This document shows, piece after piece, positions 5,975-13,320 of a stretch of DNA of 25,527 nucleotides. Source of the DNA: a virus; the IMG/VR virus record IMGVR_UViG_3300028844_005722, positions 1-25,527 of that record. One strand, 5' to 3'. The stretch's first letter is position 1, and each line of letters begins with the position of its first letter. The translations under genes and the position numbers were made by a program. The notes beneath the pieces are model-generated. The model was not told where the DNA came from. It did not search any database and saw nothing but the letters and a program-made list of their open reading frames with translations.

Positions 5975-6094
5975 AATGCTGCCGCTTCCCGCCCCGATAG
6001 GGAGAGTGGTGGCGGGTCGACATGCTCGGCGGTTACTTCGTCCCGGCGGGGATGAGCGCCCCGGCCTCGGCCACCAACCGCTGGGCATTCCCCG

Positions 6095-6412
6095 TTAGGC
6101 CCACCCGCCTTCGGGATAGTCGTCGTGATCGACGCCGGGGTGGTCCTCAACCCGGTACACCAGGTCCTCGTGGGAGACCGAAACGAGGTGGTCATAGTTG
6201 GCGTCGTCCAGGTCCGGGACGTCGGGAACGTGCCACACCTCGCGGCCACCGCCGGTGCGCGTGGCGCGCAGGTGGCGGCACCAGGAGTTGGCAGCGTCCA
6301 TGGACGGCGTGCGCAACTCGGTGCCCACCAGGGTGTACGCCGAGTACCACCAGCCCCCCTCCTCCGGGCCGCCATACCGTTGGTCGCGCTCGTATGCGTT
6401 GACGTAGATCAC
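6095..6412 (-). CDS. Conserved-type hypothetical protein with YGGPEEGGWWY motif
   Basis: A 105-aa acidic protein beginning VIYVNAYERDQRYGGPEEGG, followed by WWYSAYTLVGTEL. The YGGPEEGGWWY segment is, to my recollection, recurrent in small actinophage and actinobacterial hypothetical proteins. The C-terminus is very acidic (DVPDLDDANYDHLVSVSHED, then HPGVDHDDYPEGGWA). GTG at 6412 is chosen over longer frames because it overlaps the previous stop as GTGA and has GGAGGT 6 nt upstream. It is the last gene before the 5947-5974 terminator. Function unknown. Confidence 0.75.
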   Translation of the reverse strand: MIYVNAYERDQRYGGPEEGGWWYSAYTLVGTELRTPSMDAANSWCRHLRATRTGGGREVWHVPDVPDLDDANYDHLVSVSHEDLVYRVEDHPGVDHDDYPEGGWA

Positions 6413-6798
6413 GATGCCACCTCCTCCAGGTGCCGCCACTGACTGCGCAGGGCGTCCCGGACCGGGCCGGACGGCAGGTTGCACAGGACGTACAGGATGG
6501 CGTCCGCGGGCATGCTGTCCGGGTCGCGCTCCAGGGCGTCCGCGCCACCGGCGTCCAGCCACATCTCCAGGTCCGTGATGCGGTTGATGGTGCTGCCGTG
6601 CGTGCCCTTGCGGCAGTTGGCCGCCAGGCTGTCGGCCCAGGGCCGGACACCGGCGGGCACGAACAGGCCCGGCGCGCGGCGCAGGCGGCGGTCCAGCCAG
6701 GCCAGTTCGGCGCGCTCCCACTCGCGCATGTGGTTGATGGTGGCCCAGCGGATCGACTCCGGCTGGTTCGTGATGCTGTTGGCCATCCCGGCGATCAT
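6409..6798 (-). CDS. Hypothetical protein, 129 aa
   Basis: Begins MIAGMANSITNQPESIRWAT. It is helical-looking with several Trp/Arg-rich stretches (MREWERAELAWLDRRLRRAP) and a C-terminal acidic-helical part (DLEMWLDAGGADALERDPDS). I do not recognise it. ATG at 6798 overlaps the stop of the 64-aa gene as ATGA, and GGAGGT is 6 nt upstream; the internal ATG four codons later is less likely. It is the middle gene of the three-gene unit 6989-6095. Confidence 0.75.
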   Translation of the reverse strand: MIAGMANSITNQPESIRWATINHMREWERAELAWLDRRLRRAPGLFVPAGVRPWADSLAANCRKGTHGSTINRITDLEMWLDAGGADALERDPDSMPADAILYVLCNLPSGPVRDALRSQWRHLEEVAS

Positions 6799-6989
6799 GC
6801 CGCCACCTCCGTGCTGATCAGTTCGCGCGCGGCGCGCAGGCTGTTCACCGGGAGGGTCCACAGGTGCACCCCGTCCCAATGCTTGTTCACGGTCCACCCG
6901 GCACCGCGTCCGTCGATCACGGTGTAGGTGCAGCCGTCAATGTCCAGCCGGTACAGCCCGGCCCGCTTGTAGGTCCACTCAATGCTCAT
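6795..6989 (-). CDS. Small hypothetical protein, 64 aa, first gene of a unit
   Basis: A 64-aa protein starting MSIEWTYKRAGLYRLDIDGC, with alternating beta-like strands (TYTVIDGRGAGWTVNKHWDG) and a C-terminal helix (LRAARELISTEVAA). ATG at 6989 has the same GAAGGGACC ribosome binding site as the gene at 646. It also has the same 48-bp distance to the 17-bp element. That supports it as the first cistron of a unit with shared control. Longer in-frame starts would run through the element. No family recognised. Confidence 0.75.
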   Translation of the reverse strand: MSIEWTYKRAGLYRLDIDGCTYTVIDGRGAGWTVNKHWDGVHLWTLPVNSLRAARELISTEVAA

Positions 6990-7016
6990 GGCGCTGGTCC
7001 CTTCGTGGTTGGTGGT

Positions 7017-7053
7017 TGCTGCCATAGGCAGCATGGTAATACCTGCCAGCATC
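7017..7053 (-). promoter_or_regulatory. 17-bp element plus 7-bp dyad upstream of gene at 6989 (copy 2)
   Basis: On the minus strand GATGCTGGCAGGTATTA (7053-7037) is identical to copy 1 at 710-694. It is followed by the inverted repeat TGCTGCC / GGCAGCA with a 3-nt spacer (7017-7033). The dyad arms differ in sequence from copy 1, but position and spacer size are similar. The start codon is 48 bp from the element, as at copy 1. The element lies in intergenic DNA between RusA and a new gene unit. Confidence 0.6.
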
Positions 7054-7134
7054 AAATAGCAAGGGGGCGGGGTTTCCCGGCCCGAGCCGCCGCCAATTGG
7101 CAGCACGACAACCCGGTGCCCAACTTGTCGGAAT

Positions 7135-7164
7135 GGGGGACCATGGTTCCCCCATGGTTCCCCC
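7135..7164 (-). terminator. Hairpin and 13-bp direct repeat just after rusA-like gene
   Basis: GGGGG-ACCATGGT-T-CCCCC (7135-7153) forms a strong hairpin with one unpaired base. CCATGGTTCCCCC occurs twice (7141-7153 and 7152-7164). It lies immediately beyond the stop of the RusA-like gene and before the regulatory element at 7037-7053. There is no T tract, so a terminator role is possible but uncertain; a protein-binding repeat is the alternative. Confidence 0.35.
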
Positions 7165-7571
7165 TAGGCCCACCGCCCGGCGTCCGGAATCGGCCACCAC
7201 TCCAACACGACCATGGGCGCAGGTCCGTACACCTTCGTGGCCCGCATTGATTGGCATAGCGCGTCATCCGTCCACGCCATCCCATTCAGCGCGTCCGCCA
7301 CCAACTTCACCACGTTGTCCAGGTCCGGCCTTTTGGGGTACGGAGCCGTGGGGCGCTTCGGTGATTGGTGGACTACCTCCACCGCCAACCCGAAGTGCCC
7401 CACGACCATGCGCCGTCCACCGGCGCGCCAGGCCCATTGCCATGCCTCCTCCGCCGCCCTGGTGGCCTGGTCCGTATAGGCCCGGCCATTCCCAAAGCGC
7501 GGGCGGCCCTTGCCCTTGGGCTTCCCCGGAACCACCAGCCGCGCATGCTCACCCGGTGGCCCCGCTCCCAA
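7164..7571 (-). CDS. rusA: RusA-family Holliday junction resolvase
   Basis: A 135-aa protein matching the RusA family in order: PGKPKGKGRPRF (15-26) near the N-terminus, AYTD with a following helix, and KRPDLDNVVKLVADALNGMA (80-99), then WTDDA. Asp83 and Asp85 in PDLDN, Lys89, and an Asp of the DD at 102-103 correspond to the catalytic acidic residues and lysine of RusA. The enzyme resolves four-way DNA junctions by paired nicks. The start is uncertain: TTG at 7571 follows the upstream stop directly but has a weak ribosome binding site, and GTG at 7535 (VPGKPKG...) is an alternative. It is paired with a putative single-strand annealing gene upstream, consistent with a recombination module. 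Confidence 0.9.
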   Translation of the reverse strand: MGAGPPGEHARLVVPGKPKGKGRPRFGNGRAYTDQATRAAEEAWQWAWRAGGRRMVVGHFGLAVEVVHQSPKRPTAPYPKRPDLDNVVKLVADALNGMAWTDDALCQSMRATKVYGPAPMVVLEWWPIPDAGRWA

Positions 7572-8063
7572 TTATCCGTGGGCCTTCATGGCGGCAACGA
7601 CAGCCTCCACCGCCGCCGCCGGAACCTCCGCCGTGGAATCGACACCGGCCACCTCACGCAGCACGGCGATGGCCCGGTCGCGGTCCAGGCCCATGGCCTT
7701 GGCGACCTCCGCGATGCGCTGGCGCTGCTCGTCGCTGGCCACAGACCCCAGCATTTCCTCGCGGCTCGGGCGGGTGCCCTTGGCGCTCATTCCGTAGTTG
7801 GCCAGCGCCCGACCCACCGCGCTGGTCTCGCAATTTTCGACATGCGACGTCCGGTTGACCGGGCTGCTCCCGCGGACCTCGTGCGCATAGCCGGTGGCCA
7901 CGGGAGCCTCCCCGCCGGGCAGGTACAACTCCGCTCGGAACACCACCTCGTCCCCGTCCATGCTCACCAAGTGCGTGACCACCCGGCCCTCCGGGTGGCG
8001 CTGCCACCAACGGTGCACCCGGCTGTCCACGGTTTCGTACTGCGACAAGTCGAAGCCGCTCAT
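7572..8063 (-). CDS. Putative single-strand annealing / ssDNA-binding recombination protein
   Basis: The 163-aa protein has a conserved-looking first 100 residues: YETVDSRVHRWWQRHPEGRV, a beta region (VSMDGDEVVFRAELYL), ATGYAHEV, then HVENCETSAVGRALANYGM (74-92). The ENxETSAVGRALA segment is common in actinophage proteins that I associate with Erf/Rad52-like annealing or ssDNA-binding roles, from memory and not proven here. A helical C-terminus follows (SDEQRQRIAEVAKAMGLDRD). ATG at 8063 has GGAGG 6 nt upstream. It is directly followed by a RusA resolvase, which fits a recombination function. Confidence 0.55.
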   Translation of the reverse strand: MSGFDLSQYETVDSRVHRWWQRHPEGRVVTHLVSMDGDEVVFRAELYLPGGEAPVATGYAHEVRGSSPVNRTSHVENCETSAVGRALANYGMSAKGTRPSREEMLGSVASDEQRQRIAEVAKAMGLDRDRAIAVLREVAGVDSTAEVPAAAVEAVVAAMKAHG

Positions 8064-8072
8064 GTTGGTCCT

Positions 8073-8091
8073 CCAGGGTTGGTTGCCCTGG
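8073..8091 (-). promoter_or_regulatory. Hairpin overlapping the ribosome binding site of gene at 8063
   Basis: CCAGGG (8073-8078) and CCCTGG (8086-8091) form a perfect 6-bp stem with a 7-nt loop. On the minus strand the 3' arm runs directly into the GGAGG site of the gene starting at 8063. It could modulate initiation or mark a terminator/leader between the tail and recombination blocks; there is no T tract. Confidence 0.35.
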
Positions 8092-8115
8092 GGATGTTAG
8101 CCGTGGCCGCGGGGA

Positions 8116-9027
8116 CTACGGGGCGGGCGGCGCGTCCGGCGCGTCCGGCAAGTACCCCACCGGATCATCCGGGTGGGCCTCCAGGCCAACGGTCTCGGAG
8201 GTGGAAACGTGAACCACCACCGGCGTGCCATCCGGCAACGACTTCGGCTGATAGACCGGGCGGTTATCGTGTCCACCCGCCGCGCTTGTGTTTGGCGCGT
8301 TGTGGTCCGTGCTGGAAACGTAGGGGCCGCTGGTCCACACGTTGCTCGCGTCACCGCTGGTGCGGTTGTCCGGTCCGCCCGTTGCGCCGGTGCTGGTGAT
8401 GCCGGTGCCGTGAACGTGCGAACCCGGACCGCCGGGCGCGCCCTCGTTACCCACGATGATGTAGTTACCATCTGCCCGGCCAACCCAGTGGGTGCCGTGC
8501 ACCCAGGCTGCGCCGCCGCTGTTTGCCGAGCCAAACACAGACACGCTATGCCCGTGCCAGATGTCGTGACTGTGGCTATGTGTGTGCTGGTGGCTGAAAG
8601 TGTGTGTGTGGTTCCCAATGTCGTCCGCTCCCGCGCGCATGCCCGCGGTGGGGTTGGCCGCGCTGGTGCCGCGCACGAATACGTCCTGCAGGTCCGGCAC
8701 CCGGAAGTGGCCGGGATTGGATGTGTCCCCATCCCAGGCGTTCCCAATGCGGGCGTAAAGCGTTGCCCAGGAGTCCTGCGGATACCAGTCGCCGTTGCAC
8801 CACAGGAAGTTCTGCGGGCGGATGGACTCCGGCCCGCCCCACAGGATGATGCCACCCACCGGCGTGCCCGCGCTTACCTGGTCGCTGCCGGTGCCGCTCC
8901 CGGACAGCAGCACATCCAGCCGCTCGGCCAACAGTTGGACCCAATAGGGGACGTCCGCCGCATCCTCGGGGGAGGGATACGGCAGGTCCAGGTTTGAGGT
9001 GTAACCACCGCGCGGCTGCCTGCTCAC
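8116..9027 (-). CDS. Tail collar-domain protein with histidine-rich loop
   Basis: A 303-aa protein of the phage tail collar / microcystin-dependent-protein type. PVGGIILWGG (56-65), FLWCNGDWYP, then HFRVPDLQDVFVRG (107-120) is the usual collar core, in which a short fibre trimer docks to the tail. A loop at 140-160 has nine His (NHTHTF, SHQHTHSHSH, WHGH), reminiscent of the HxH iron-binding repeats of T4-type fibres. A Gly/Asn/Thr-rich region and a proline-rich tail (PPAP) complete it. GTG at 9027 overlaps the upstream stop as GTGA and has GGAGG 6 nt upstream. It lies downstream of the lysis genes and is separated from the three other fibre genes with collar-like domains. Likely virion-surface or receptor-binding. 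Confidence 0.8.
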   Translation of the reverse strand: MSRQPRGGYTSNLDLPYPSPEDAADVPYWVQLLAERLDVLLSGSGTGSDQVSAGTPVGGIILWGGPESIRPQNFLWCNGDWYPQDSWATLYARIGNAWDGDTSNPGHFRVPDLQDVFVRGTSAANPTAGMRAGADDIGNHTHTFSHQHTHSHSHDIWHGHSVSVFGSANSGGAAWVHGTHWVGRADGNYIIVGNEGAPGGPGSHVHGTGITSTGATGGPDNRTSGDASNVWTSGPYVSSTDHNAPNTSAAGGHDNRPVYQPKSLPDGTPVVVHVSTSETVGLEAHPDDPVGYLPDAPDAPPAP

Positions 9028-9275
9028 TTTTTGCCTCCGTACTTGAATTGCGGGCGGATTTTGCTGCCGGTGCCGTAGCCCTTCGCGCCGGGTCGCTTGC
9101 CGTTTTTGTCCACCCGCACCCAACCACCATTGGCGATGGTTCGCTCCTCCGCCTGATTGGCGGATCGCGACTTCACCTGCTTGCCCCACGACGGCTTGGG
9201 GTTGGCGCGCTGCCCCTGCGTGACCACCTGCGGGCTGTTGCGGTTGGCGTACCAGACCAGGCGATGCTTAGGCAT
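9024..9275 (-). CDS. Small basic protein, 83 aa
   Basis: Highly basic and Gly/Asn/Lys-rich, starting MPKHRLVWYANRNSPQVVTQ and ending KIRPQFKYGGKK. No hydrophobic core is obvious, so it may be disordered or a nucleic-acid or structural binder. ATG at 9275 has GGAGG 7 nt upstream and overlaps the upstream stop by 8 nt; its own stop overlaps the GTG of the collar protein. Tight coupling to that fibre gene suggests a chaperone or small virion component, but this is only inference. Confidence 0.65.
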   Translation of the reverse strand: MPKHRLVWYANRNSPQVVTQGQRANPKPSWGKQVKSRSANQAEERTIANGGWVRVDKNGKRPGAKGYGTGSKIRPQFKYGGKK

Positions 9276-9729
9276 TGAGCGCCCTCCTCACGACATACCG
9301 CAGGGCGTTGGCCAGCCGGTCGTAATCCACCGTTCGCACCAGGTCCAAGCATTGGTCGCACAACAGCCCGTGGACGCCAACGCCGTCGTCCCGATAGTCC
9401 GGGCGCAGCATGCCGGTGGGGTGTTGGCCACAGCACCCGCACACCCCACCCTGTTGGTGCAGCAGTTGCTCGTAGTCCTCCAACGTGAAATCCGCGTTGG
9501 ACAACGTGGGCACGATGCGCTCCCGCTCGGTCTCGGTGCGGGCCTGCTCGCGGCGCACCGCCGCCCGGTCGCGGACCCGGAACAGGGTTTCCTCGGGGTA
9601 CTCGGTCTCGCGCTGGAACCACCGCCAGCGGTTGGTGGACTGCTCGTCCGGCGACGCGTCGGTGGGCGGGCCATCGGCCTCGTCCTCCCACTCCACGTTT
9701 TCGGGGTTGTCCCCCGGATTATCAGTCAC
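9268..9729 (-). CDS. Endonuclease VII-like protein, active site degenerate
   Basis: A 153-aa protein with an acidic N-terminal 50 residues, a charged helix (residues 53-72, VRREQARTETERERI), and an HNH / recombination endonuclease VII-type C-terminus. YEQLLHQQGGVCGCCGQHP carries Cys97 and Cys100, and HGLLCDQC carries Cys124 and Cys127. These four cysteines match the zinc site of phage Endo VII. The canonical DHDH is replaced by DYRD (111-114), and the Asn after the second CxxC is Leu128, so catalysis looks lost. GTG at 9729 has GGAGGT 6 nt upstream. It follows the endolysin, an odd place for a nuclease, and may now serve as a structural or regulatory protein. Confidence 0.65.
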   Translation of the reverse strand: MTDNPGDNPENVEWEDEADGPPTDASPDEQSTNRWRWFQRETEYPEETLFRVRDRAAVRREQARTETERERIVPTLSNADFTLEDYEQLLHQQGGVCGCCGQHPTGMLRPDYRDDGVGVHGLLCDQCLDLVRTVDYDRLANALRYVVRRALNA

Positions 9730-9763
9730 GGCTGCACCTCCGCTTGAATGCTATCTAACGGCG

Positions 9764-10648
9764 TCATGTGTATTTGACGTCGCCCTCCACCTGCGCGCTC
9801 GGCGGCCCGGAAGTGGGTGCGGGCTTTTTGTAGTTGTAAGTCCGCACCGGTGCGTTCGGGTGGTGTTCGCGCCACGAAGCAAGTTGCTTGTCCCTCACCT
9901 GCTTGTCCGCCCAGCCGCCAAAAACGCGTGGAGTGCCCCACGTTTTCAGTCCGTCCGCATCAACCTTTGGCGCATACTCAAAGCAATAGGGCGAGGGGCG
10001 GCTGTTGTCCTTGAATGCCCTGGTCCATGTGTTCGGGTCCGCCGCGGACTTCGCCATGACGCTATCCCGCTGCTCGGGAGTTGCCCAGCCACCGGCCACC
10101 TGAAATTCCAACCGCTCCCACGCATACATGGTGATGGGCGGCCCGCCGCCACCGCTGGCAGTACCCAGATCACTCGGCACCACGAACCCGGACCAACCCG
10201 CAATGTTTTGGCGGCGAATAGATACCTTGTCGGACTCGTTGCCTCCGCCCGTGGTCATGGTGCCGTCGCCGTGCACTTCCAGCACGATGGTTACATGCTT
10301 GCCTGATTTCAGGCCGAGGGCACCTGGAACCGGCTTTGACTTCCACCAGCCTTTGGCCTTCGCCACCCGCTCAATTTCGGAAGTGGCACCGTGGCCACAA
10401 CCGCCCTGGCTGGTTTTCTTATAACTGCCGTATGACGTTCTGGCACCGATCCACGCAACGAATGCGCCGCACCACGGGACCGGGCCGCCGTAGCCACACA
10501 GACGCCAGGCGTCATTTACGATCCATGACCCCTCGGAATAAGTTGGCGGGTTGCCCGTGCCGATGTTGTCCAATTGGGGCTTGCGCTCGGAATGCTCCGC
10601 CCACTTCCTCACCTCGGCTATTACACGATCTGCGTTGCTCGCCATCAT
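9764..10648 (-). CDS. Endolysin with N-terminal CHAP-type peptidase domain
   Basis: A 294-aa lysin. The first 165 residues fit a CHAP/NlpC-P60-like cysteine peptidase: VPWCGAFVAWIGAR (57-70) with nucleophile Cys60, then SGKHVTIVLEVHGDG (115-129) with His118, and GGGNESDKV (134-142) with a candidate third residue. Such enzymes cut amide bonds in cell-wall peptides. After a Gly-rich linker (165-170) comes an unassigned C-terminal domain of about 120 residues, probably for wall binding, containing ERLEFQVAGGWATPEQRDSV and a proline-rich end. ATG at 10648 overlaps the stop of the holin candidate as ATGA. No signal peptide, so export through a holin is expected. Confidence 0.8.
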   Translation of the reverse strand: MMASNADRVIAEVRKWAEHSERKPQLDNIGTGNPPTYSEGSWIVNDAWRLCGYGGPVPWCGAFVAWIGARTSYGSYKKTSQGGCGHGATSEIERVAKAKGWWKSKPVPGALGLKSGKHVTIVLEVHGDGTMTTGGGNESDKVSIRRQNIAGWSGFVVPSDLGTASGGGGPPITMYAWERLEFQVAGGWATPEQRDSVMAKSAADPNTWTRAFKDNSRPSPYCFEYAPKVDADGLKTWGTPRVFGGWADKQVRDKQLASWREHHPNAPVRTYNYKKPAPTSGPPSAQVEGDVKYT

Positions 10649-10812
10649 TCACCGCCCTTTCCGTAGGCATACGCCAACGCCGCACCGAGCAGCGCAAACA
10701 AAGCCGCAAGGATTCCCTCGGGCACGGGGTCGCCCCCGCGAATCATTGCCCCCACCATGAGCAGGGTGAGGATTCCGAACACACCAAGGAGTATTAGGCG
10801 GCGGTCACTCAC
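10645..10812 (-). CDS. Holin candidate, two transmembrane helices, 55 aa
   Basis: A 55-aa membrane protein with a charged N-terminus (VSDRR), two hydrophobic helices (LILLGVFGILTLLMVGAMI and GILAALFALLGAALAYAYG) separated by a short acidic turn (RGGDPVPE), and a GKGGE tail. This is the classical layout of a small class II holin, though 55 aa is short. It lies directly before the endolysin, with ATGA coupling. The start is uncertain: GTG at 10812 gives 55 aa with a GGAGGG about 11 nt upstream, and ATG at 10821 would add MRP. An antiholin or unrelated membrane peptide cannot be excluded. Confidence 0.7.
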   Translation of the reverse strand: MSDRRLILLGVFGILTLLMVGAMIRGGDPVPEGILAALFALLGAALAYAYGKGGE

Positions 10813-12493
10813 CGGCCTCATCGCCCTCCGCGGGCATGACCTGGTTGGCCTCCGCCTCCCGCTCCTCCAACCGGGCGATGAGCCGGTCGCGGAAGTCGGC
10901 GAAACTCTTTGCACCGCGCACCGACTCCAGGATGTCCGCGTTGCGGCTTACCCCGCTGCCGTTGACCTTTAGCCCGTAGCGGTCAATCGTCACGACGTCG
11001 CCGGTCTGATCCCAATGGAACGCGAACGTGGACGAGCCGTTGCCCACAAAGTCAAAGGCCAGGCATCCGTTCGTGTTGGGGTGGTTCCGCAGGTGGACAT
11101 ACGACGCGGAGTTCCAGGTGGACCGCATTTTCAGGAAGTCGTCGCCCCTGTAGTGCGTCCCGTCGAATGTGAGCATGGCGTCGTTGTCGGTGAACTGAAA
11201 CCCGTGTTTGGCGAACCAGTCGTGGTCCGCTGCCAGCAACTCGCGGGTAATAACGTCGTCGGGAAACTCAATCTCAACCGAGTACGGCCCCTCGTAGTCC
11301 GCCCATACCCAACTGGTGTTGGTTCCCCAGTCGCCTTCCGGCGGTGGGTCGTAAATGACCGTGAAAGCGTATTTGTCGTAGGGCGTGCCCTGGTCGTAAG
11401 GAGTTTTTCCCACCGAGCGGACGAGGTAATTCGTGGTCCGGCCAGCCCGGTCCCGCCACTTCAGCGGGCAACCGGGGCTGTCGCCATAAAGCGCGTCGCA
11501 CGCTTCCCAAAACGGGTCGTCGCGGGAGACCCGCAGGTTGATGGTGTCAACGGTGGAATGTGGCCCGGTTGCCGCGCCACCGTTCGTCCGCATGTCGAAC
11601 GACTTGGGGTACTCAACCGCGTTGTCCTTGTAGACGAACTCGCTGAAGAACCGCGGCGGCAGGCTGCCACCGCCGCCGCCGGTGTCAATGCTTTCCAGCG
11701 CGGCATCCAGTTCCCGGCGGTTGATGACGTTGTATTCGCCGTCGCTCTTGCCCGCGTAGTTGACCGCATCGCCGCCGCCGCCGAGGTTGTTGCGGTGCAC
11801 CCATAGGAGTTTGTCCGTGGTCCCGCTCGGATTCTCCTGCGTCGGGCCGTAGATAACCCAGTCGTCGGTGTGCTGAGCGCCGCGACTCCACGAGTGGTCG
11901 CCGGTCCATGTGTAGTCCGCGGCGGGGTCCACCGCGGCGTCGTCGCCGTCCTCGCCCTTCAGCGACGCAAGCCATTCGGCTTCCGACATAGGGGTGTCGT
12001 CCGGGCCAACGGTGCCGACGTAAACCTCGTAGGCGCTAAGTCCGTCCGCGCCGTCCGCGCCGTTGGGGCCGGGCGGTCCGGTGAGGCTCCCATAGTTCAC
12101 CCAGGTGCTGCCATCCCACACATACAGGTCGCCGGTGTTGTCGGTGACGAACGCATCTCCATCCTCCAACAGGGCACCGTCCGGGCGCTCCGCGGGGAGG
12201 TCACCAGGGGTGGGCACGCTGCCCAGGATGTTGAACGTGCTGCCGTCCGCGCCGGGCGGCCCCACCAGGGACGCCAGCCATTCGGCTTCGTTGCCCACAA
12301 AGCCATTCTCAACCGCGATTTCGTAGGCGCTAAGACCATCCTTCCCGTCCTCGCCATTTTCGCCAGCCGGTCCCTCCGAGCCGGGCAGCCCGCCGATGCC
12401 CTCCAACACCGGCACCAGGTAATGGTGATAGGGGCTGTAACCGCCGGGCGGTGCGCTGGCGGGTGGGTCCAACTTTGGCTTTTTACTGCTCAC
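10805..12493 (-). CDS. Modular tail fibre/receptor-binding protein, 562 aa
   Basis: The N-terminal half is modular. A short collagen-like stretch ([19 protein letters not shown]) leads into a helical module [13 protein letters not shown] with [11 protein letters not shown] carbohydrate-binding-like segment follows ([20 protein letters not shown]), then more Gly-X-Y and a second SAYE...[10 protein letters not shown] module. The C-terminal about 330 residues form a large beta-rich domain containing [19 protein letters not shown] and a Cys pair around [14 protein letters not shown]. The protein ends in a coiled-coil-like helix ([20 protein letters not shown]) and acidic tail. GTG at 12493 overlaps the upstream stop as GTGA. 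Probably a trimeric fibre or receptor-binding protein at the tail tip. Confidence 0.75.
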   Translation of the reverse strand: MSSKKPKLDPPASAPPGGYSPYHHYLVPVLEGIGGLPGSEGPAGENGEDGKDGLSAYEIAVENGFVGNEAEWLASLVGPPGADGSTFNILGSVPTPGDLPAERPDGALLEDGDAFVTDNTGDLYVWDGSTWVNYGSLTGPPGPNGADGADGLSAYEVYVGTVGPDDTPMSEAEWLASLKGEDGDDAAVDPAADYTWTGDHSWSRGAQHTDDWVIYGPTQENPSGTTDKLLWVHRNNLGGGGDAVNYAGKSDGEYNVINRRELDAALESIDTGGGGGSLPPRFFSEFVYKDNAVEYPKSFDMRTNGGAATGPHSTVDTINLRVSRDDPFWEACDALYGDSPGCPLKWRDRAGRTTNYLVRSVGKTPYDQGTPYDKYAFTVIYDPPPEGDWGTNTSWVWADYEGPYSVEIEFPDDVITRELLAADHDWFAKHGFQFTDNDAMLTFDGTHYRGDDFLKMRSTWNSASYVHLRNHPNTNGCLAFDFVGNGSSTFAFHWDQTGDVVTIDRYGLKVNGSGVSRNADILESVRGAKSFADFRDRLIARLEEREAEANQVMPAEGDEAGE

Positions 12494-13320
12494 GGCAGCG
12501 CCCTCACAATCCGGCCATTGGCCTTTGGCAGTTTCATGGTGCGGCCCCGTTCGCGCATTACTTTGGCCAGCACGGGGAAGTGCGCGGTGGCCACGCTGGA
12601 ACCATCCAGCGCCAGCCAACCGGCGGGCGGCGCGGTCCCGATGAATTCAACAATGGTGCCCACGGGGATGCTCGTGCCGCGCGGACCGGCTGGCCCCTGA
12701 ACGCCAACACCCGCGGGTCCACGCTCACCCATTGGCCCGCGCCCGCCCTGCGCGCCGCGCTCACCGGCAGCACCGGGTCGGCCATCCTTCCCGGCATCGC
12801 CCTTAGCGCCCCGCGGCCCGGCCTTCCCCTGCGGCCCGGCGGGTCCGGCGGCACCCTGAACACCGGGTTGCCCGGCCTTGCCCTGCGGCCCTGTGGGTCC
12901 GGCGGGTCCGGCCTTGCCCTGCGGCCCGGCGGGTCCACGCGCGCCCTGTGCGCCGCCCGGTCCGCGCTCGCCCTTTGCGCCACGCTTGCCCGGCTCCCCA
13001 GGCTTGCCCGGCGCACCGGCTTCCCCGCGCCCGCCGCGCGGACCCTCGGGGCCAACCGGTCCCTGCGGACCCTGGTGCCCGGCGGCTCCGGGATCACCCT
13101 TTGGCCCGGTTGCGCCGCGCTCACCGGGTGGTCCGGGTGGTCCGGCGGGTCCGGCAACGCCACGACCACCAGCGGGGCCGGGGTCGCCCTGCGGGCCAAC
13201 CGGCCCGGCGGGGCCAGCCGGTCCGCGCTCGCCGGGATGACCGTCCGCGCCATCCTTCCCCGGAGGACCGGGCGGGCCAACAACGTCCCGGCTGTACGTT
13301 TCAATTTTGTAGGTACTCAT
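12490..13320 (-). CDS. Collagen-like tail fibre, 64 uninterrupted Gly-X-Y triplets
   Basis: A 276-aa protein. Residues 1-14 ([14 protein letters not shown]) are followed by 64 consecutive Gly-X-Y triplets (about 15-206). A two-residue slip (VQ) and two more triplets come next, and then a 60-residue C-terminal domain with [37 protein letters not shown] and [14 protein letters not shown] that resembles a shortened collar domain. Such a chain should trimerise as a rigid collagen rod about 55 nm long by standard rise per residue. ATG at 13320 overlaps the upstream stop as ATGA; longer in-frame starts lack a ribosome site. It lies between two fibre genes and is likely a tail-tip spike or fibre shaft. 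Confidence 0.85.
   Translation of the reverse strand: MSTYKIETYSRDVVGPPGPPGKDGADGHPGERGPAGPAGPVGPQGDPGPAGGRGVAGPAGPPGPPGERGATGPKGDPGAAGHQGPQGPVGPEGPRGGRGEAGAPGKPGEPGKRGAKGERGPGGAQGARGPAGPQGKAGPAGPTGPQGKAGQPGVQGAAGPAGPQGKAGPRGAKGDAGKDGRPGAAGERGAQGGRGPMGERGPAGVGVQGPAGPRGTSIPVGTIVEFIGTAPPAGWLALDGSSVATAHFPVLAKVMRERGRTMKLPKANGRIVRALP

Larger units (their letters stand above)
5134..6094. other. Gene-poor region with repeats and hairpins
   Basis: About 960 bp between the operon starting at 5133 and the gene ending at 6095. It contains the doubtful 5309-5635 frame, a 6-bp hairpin (5683-5699), two 49-bp tandem repeats (5765-5863), G- and T-rich tracts (5863-5920) and a strong terminator (5947-5974). 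The 49-bp period is not a multiple of three and puts the two repeat copies in different frames, which argues against coding. I found no convincing tRNA. It could hold a replication origin, a packaging site or a non-coding RNA; none is demonstrated. Confidence 0.6.

Noticed and set aside
12878-13240. Plus-strand Gly/Pro-rich collagen-like frame (120 aa)
   Set aside because: Mirror image of the minus-strand collagen gene; GGN/CCN codons read as Gly/Pro on both strands.
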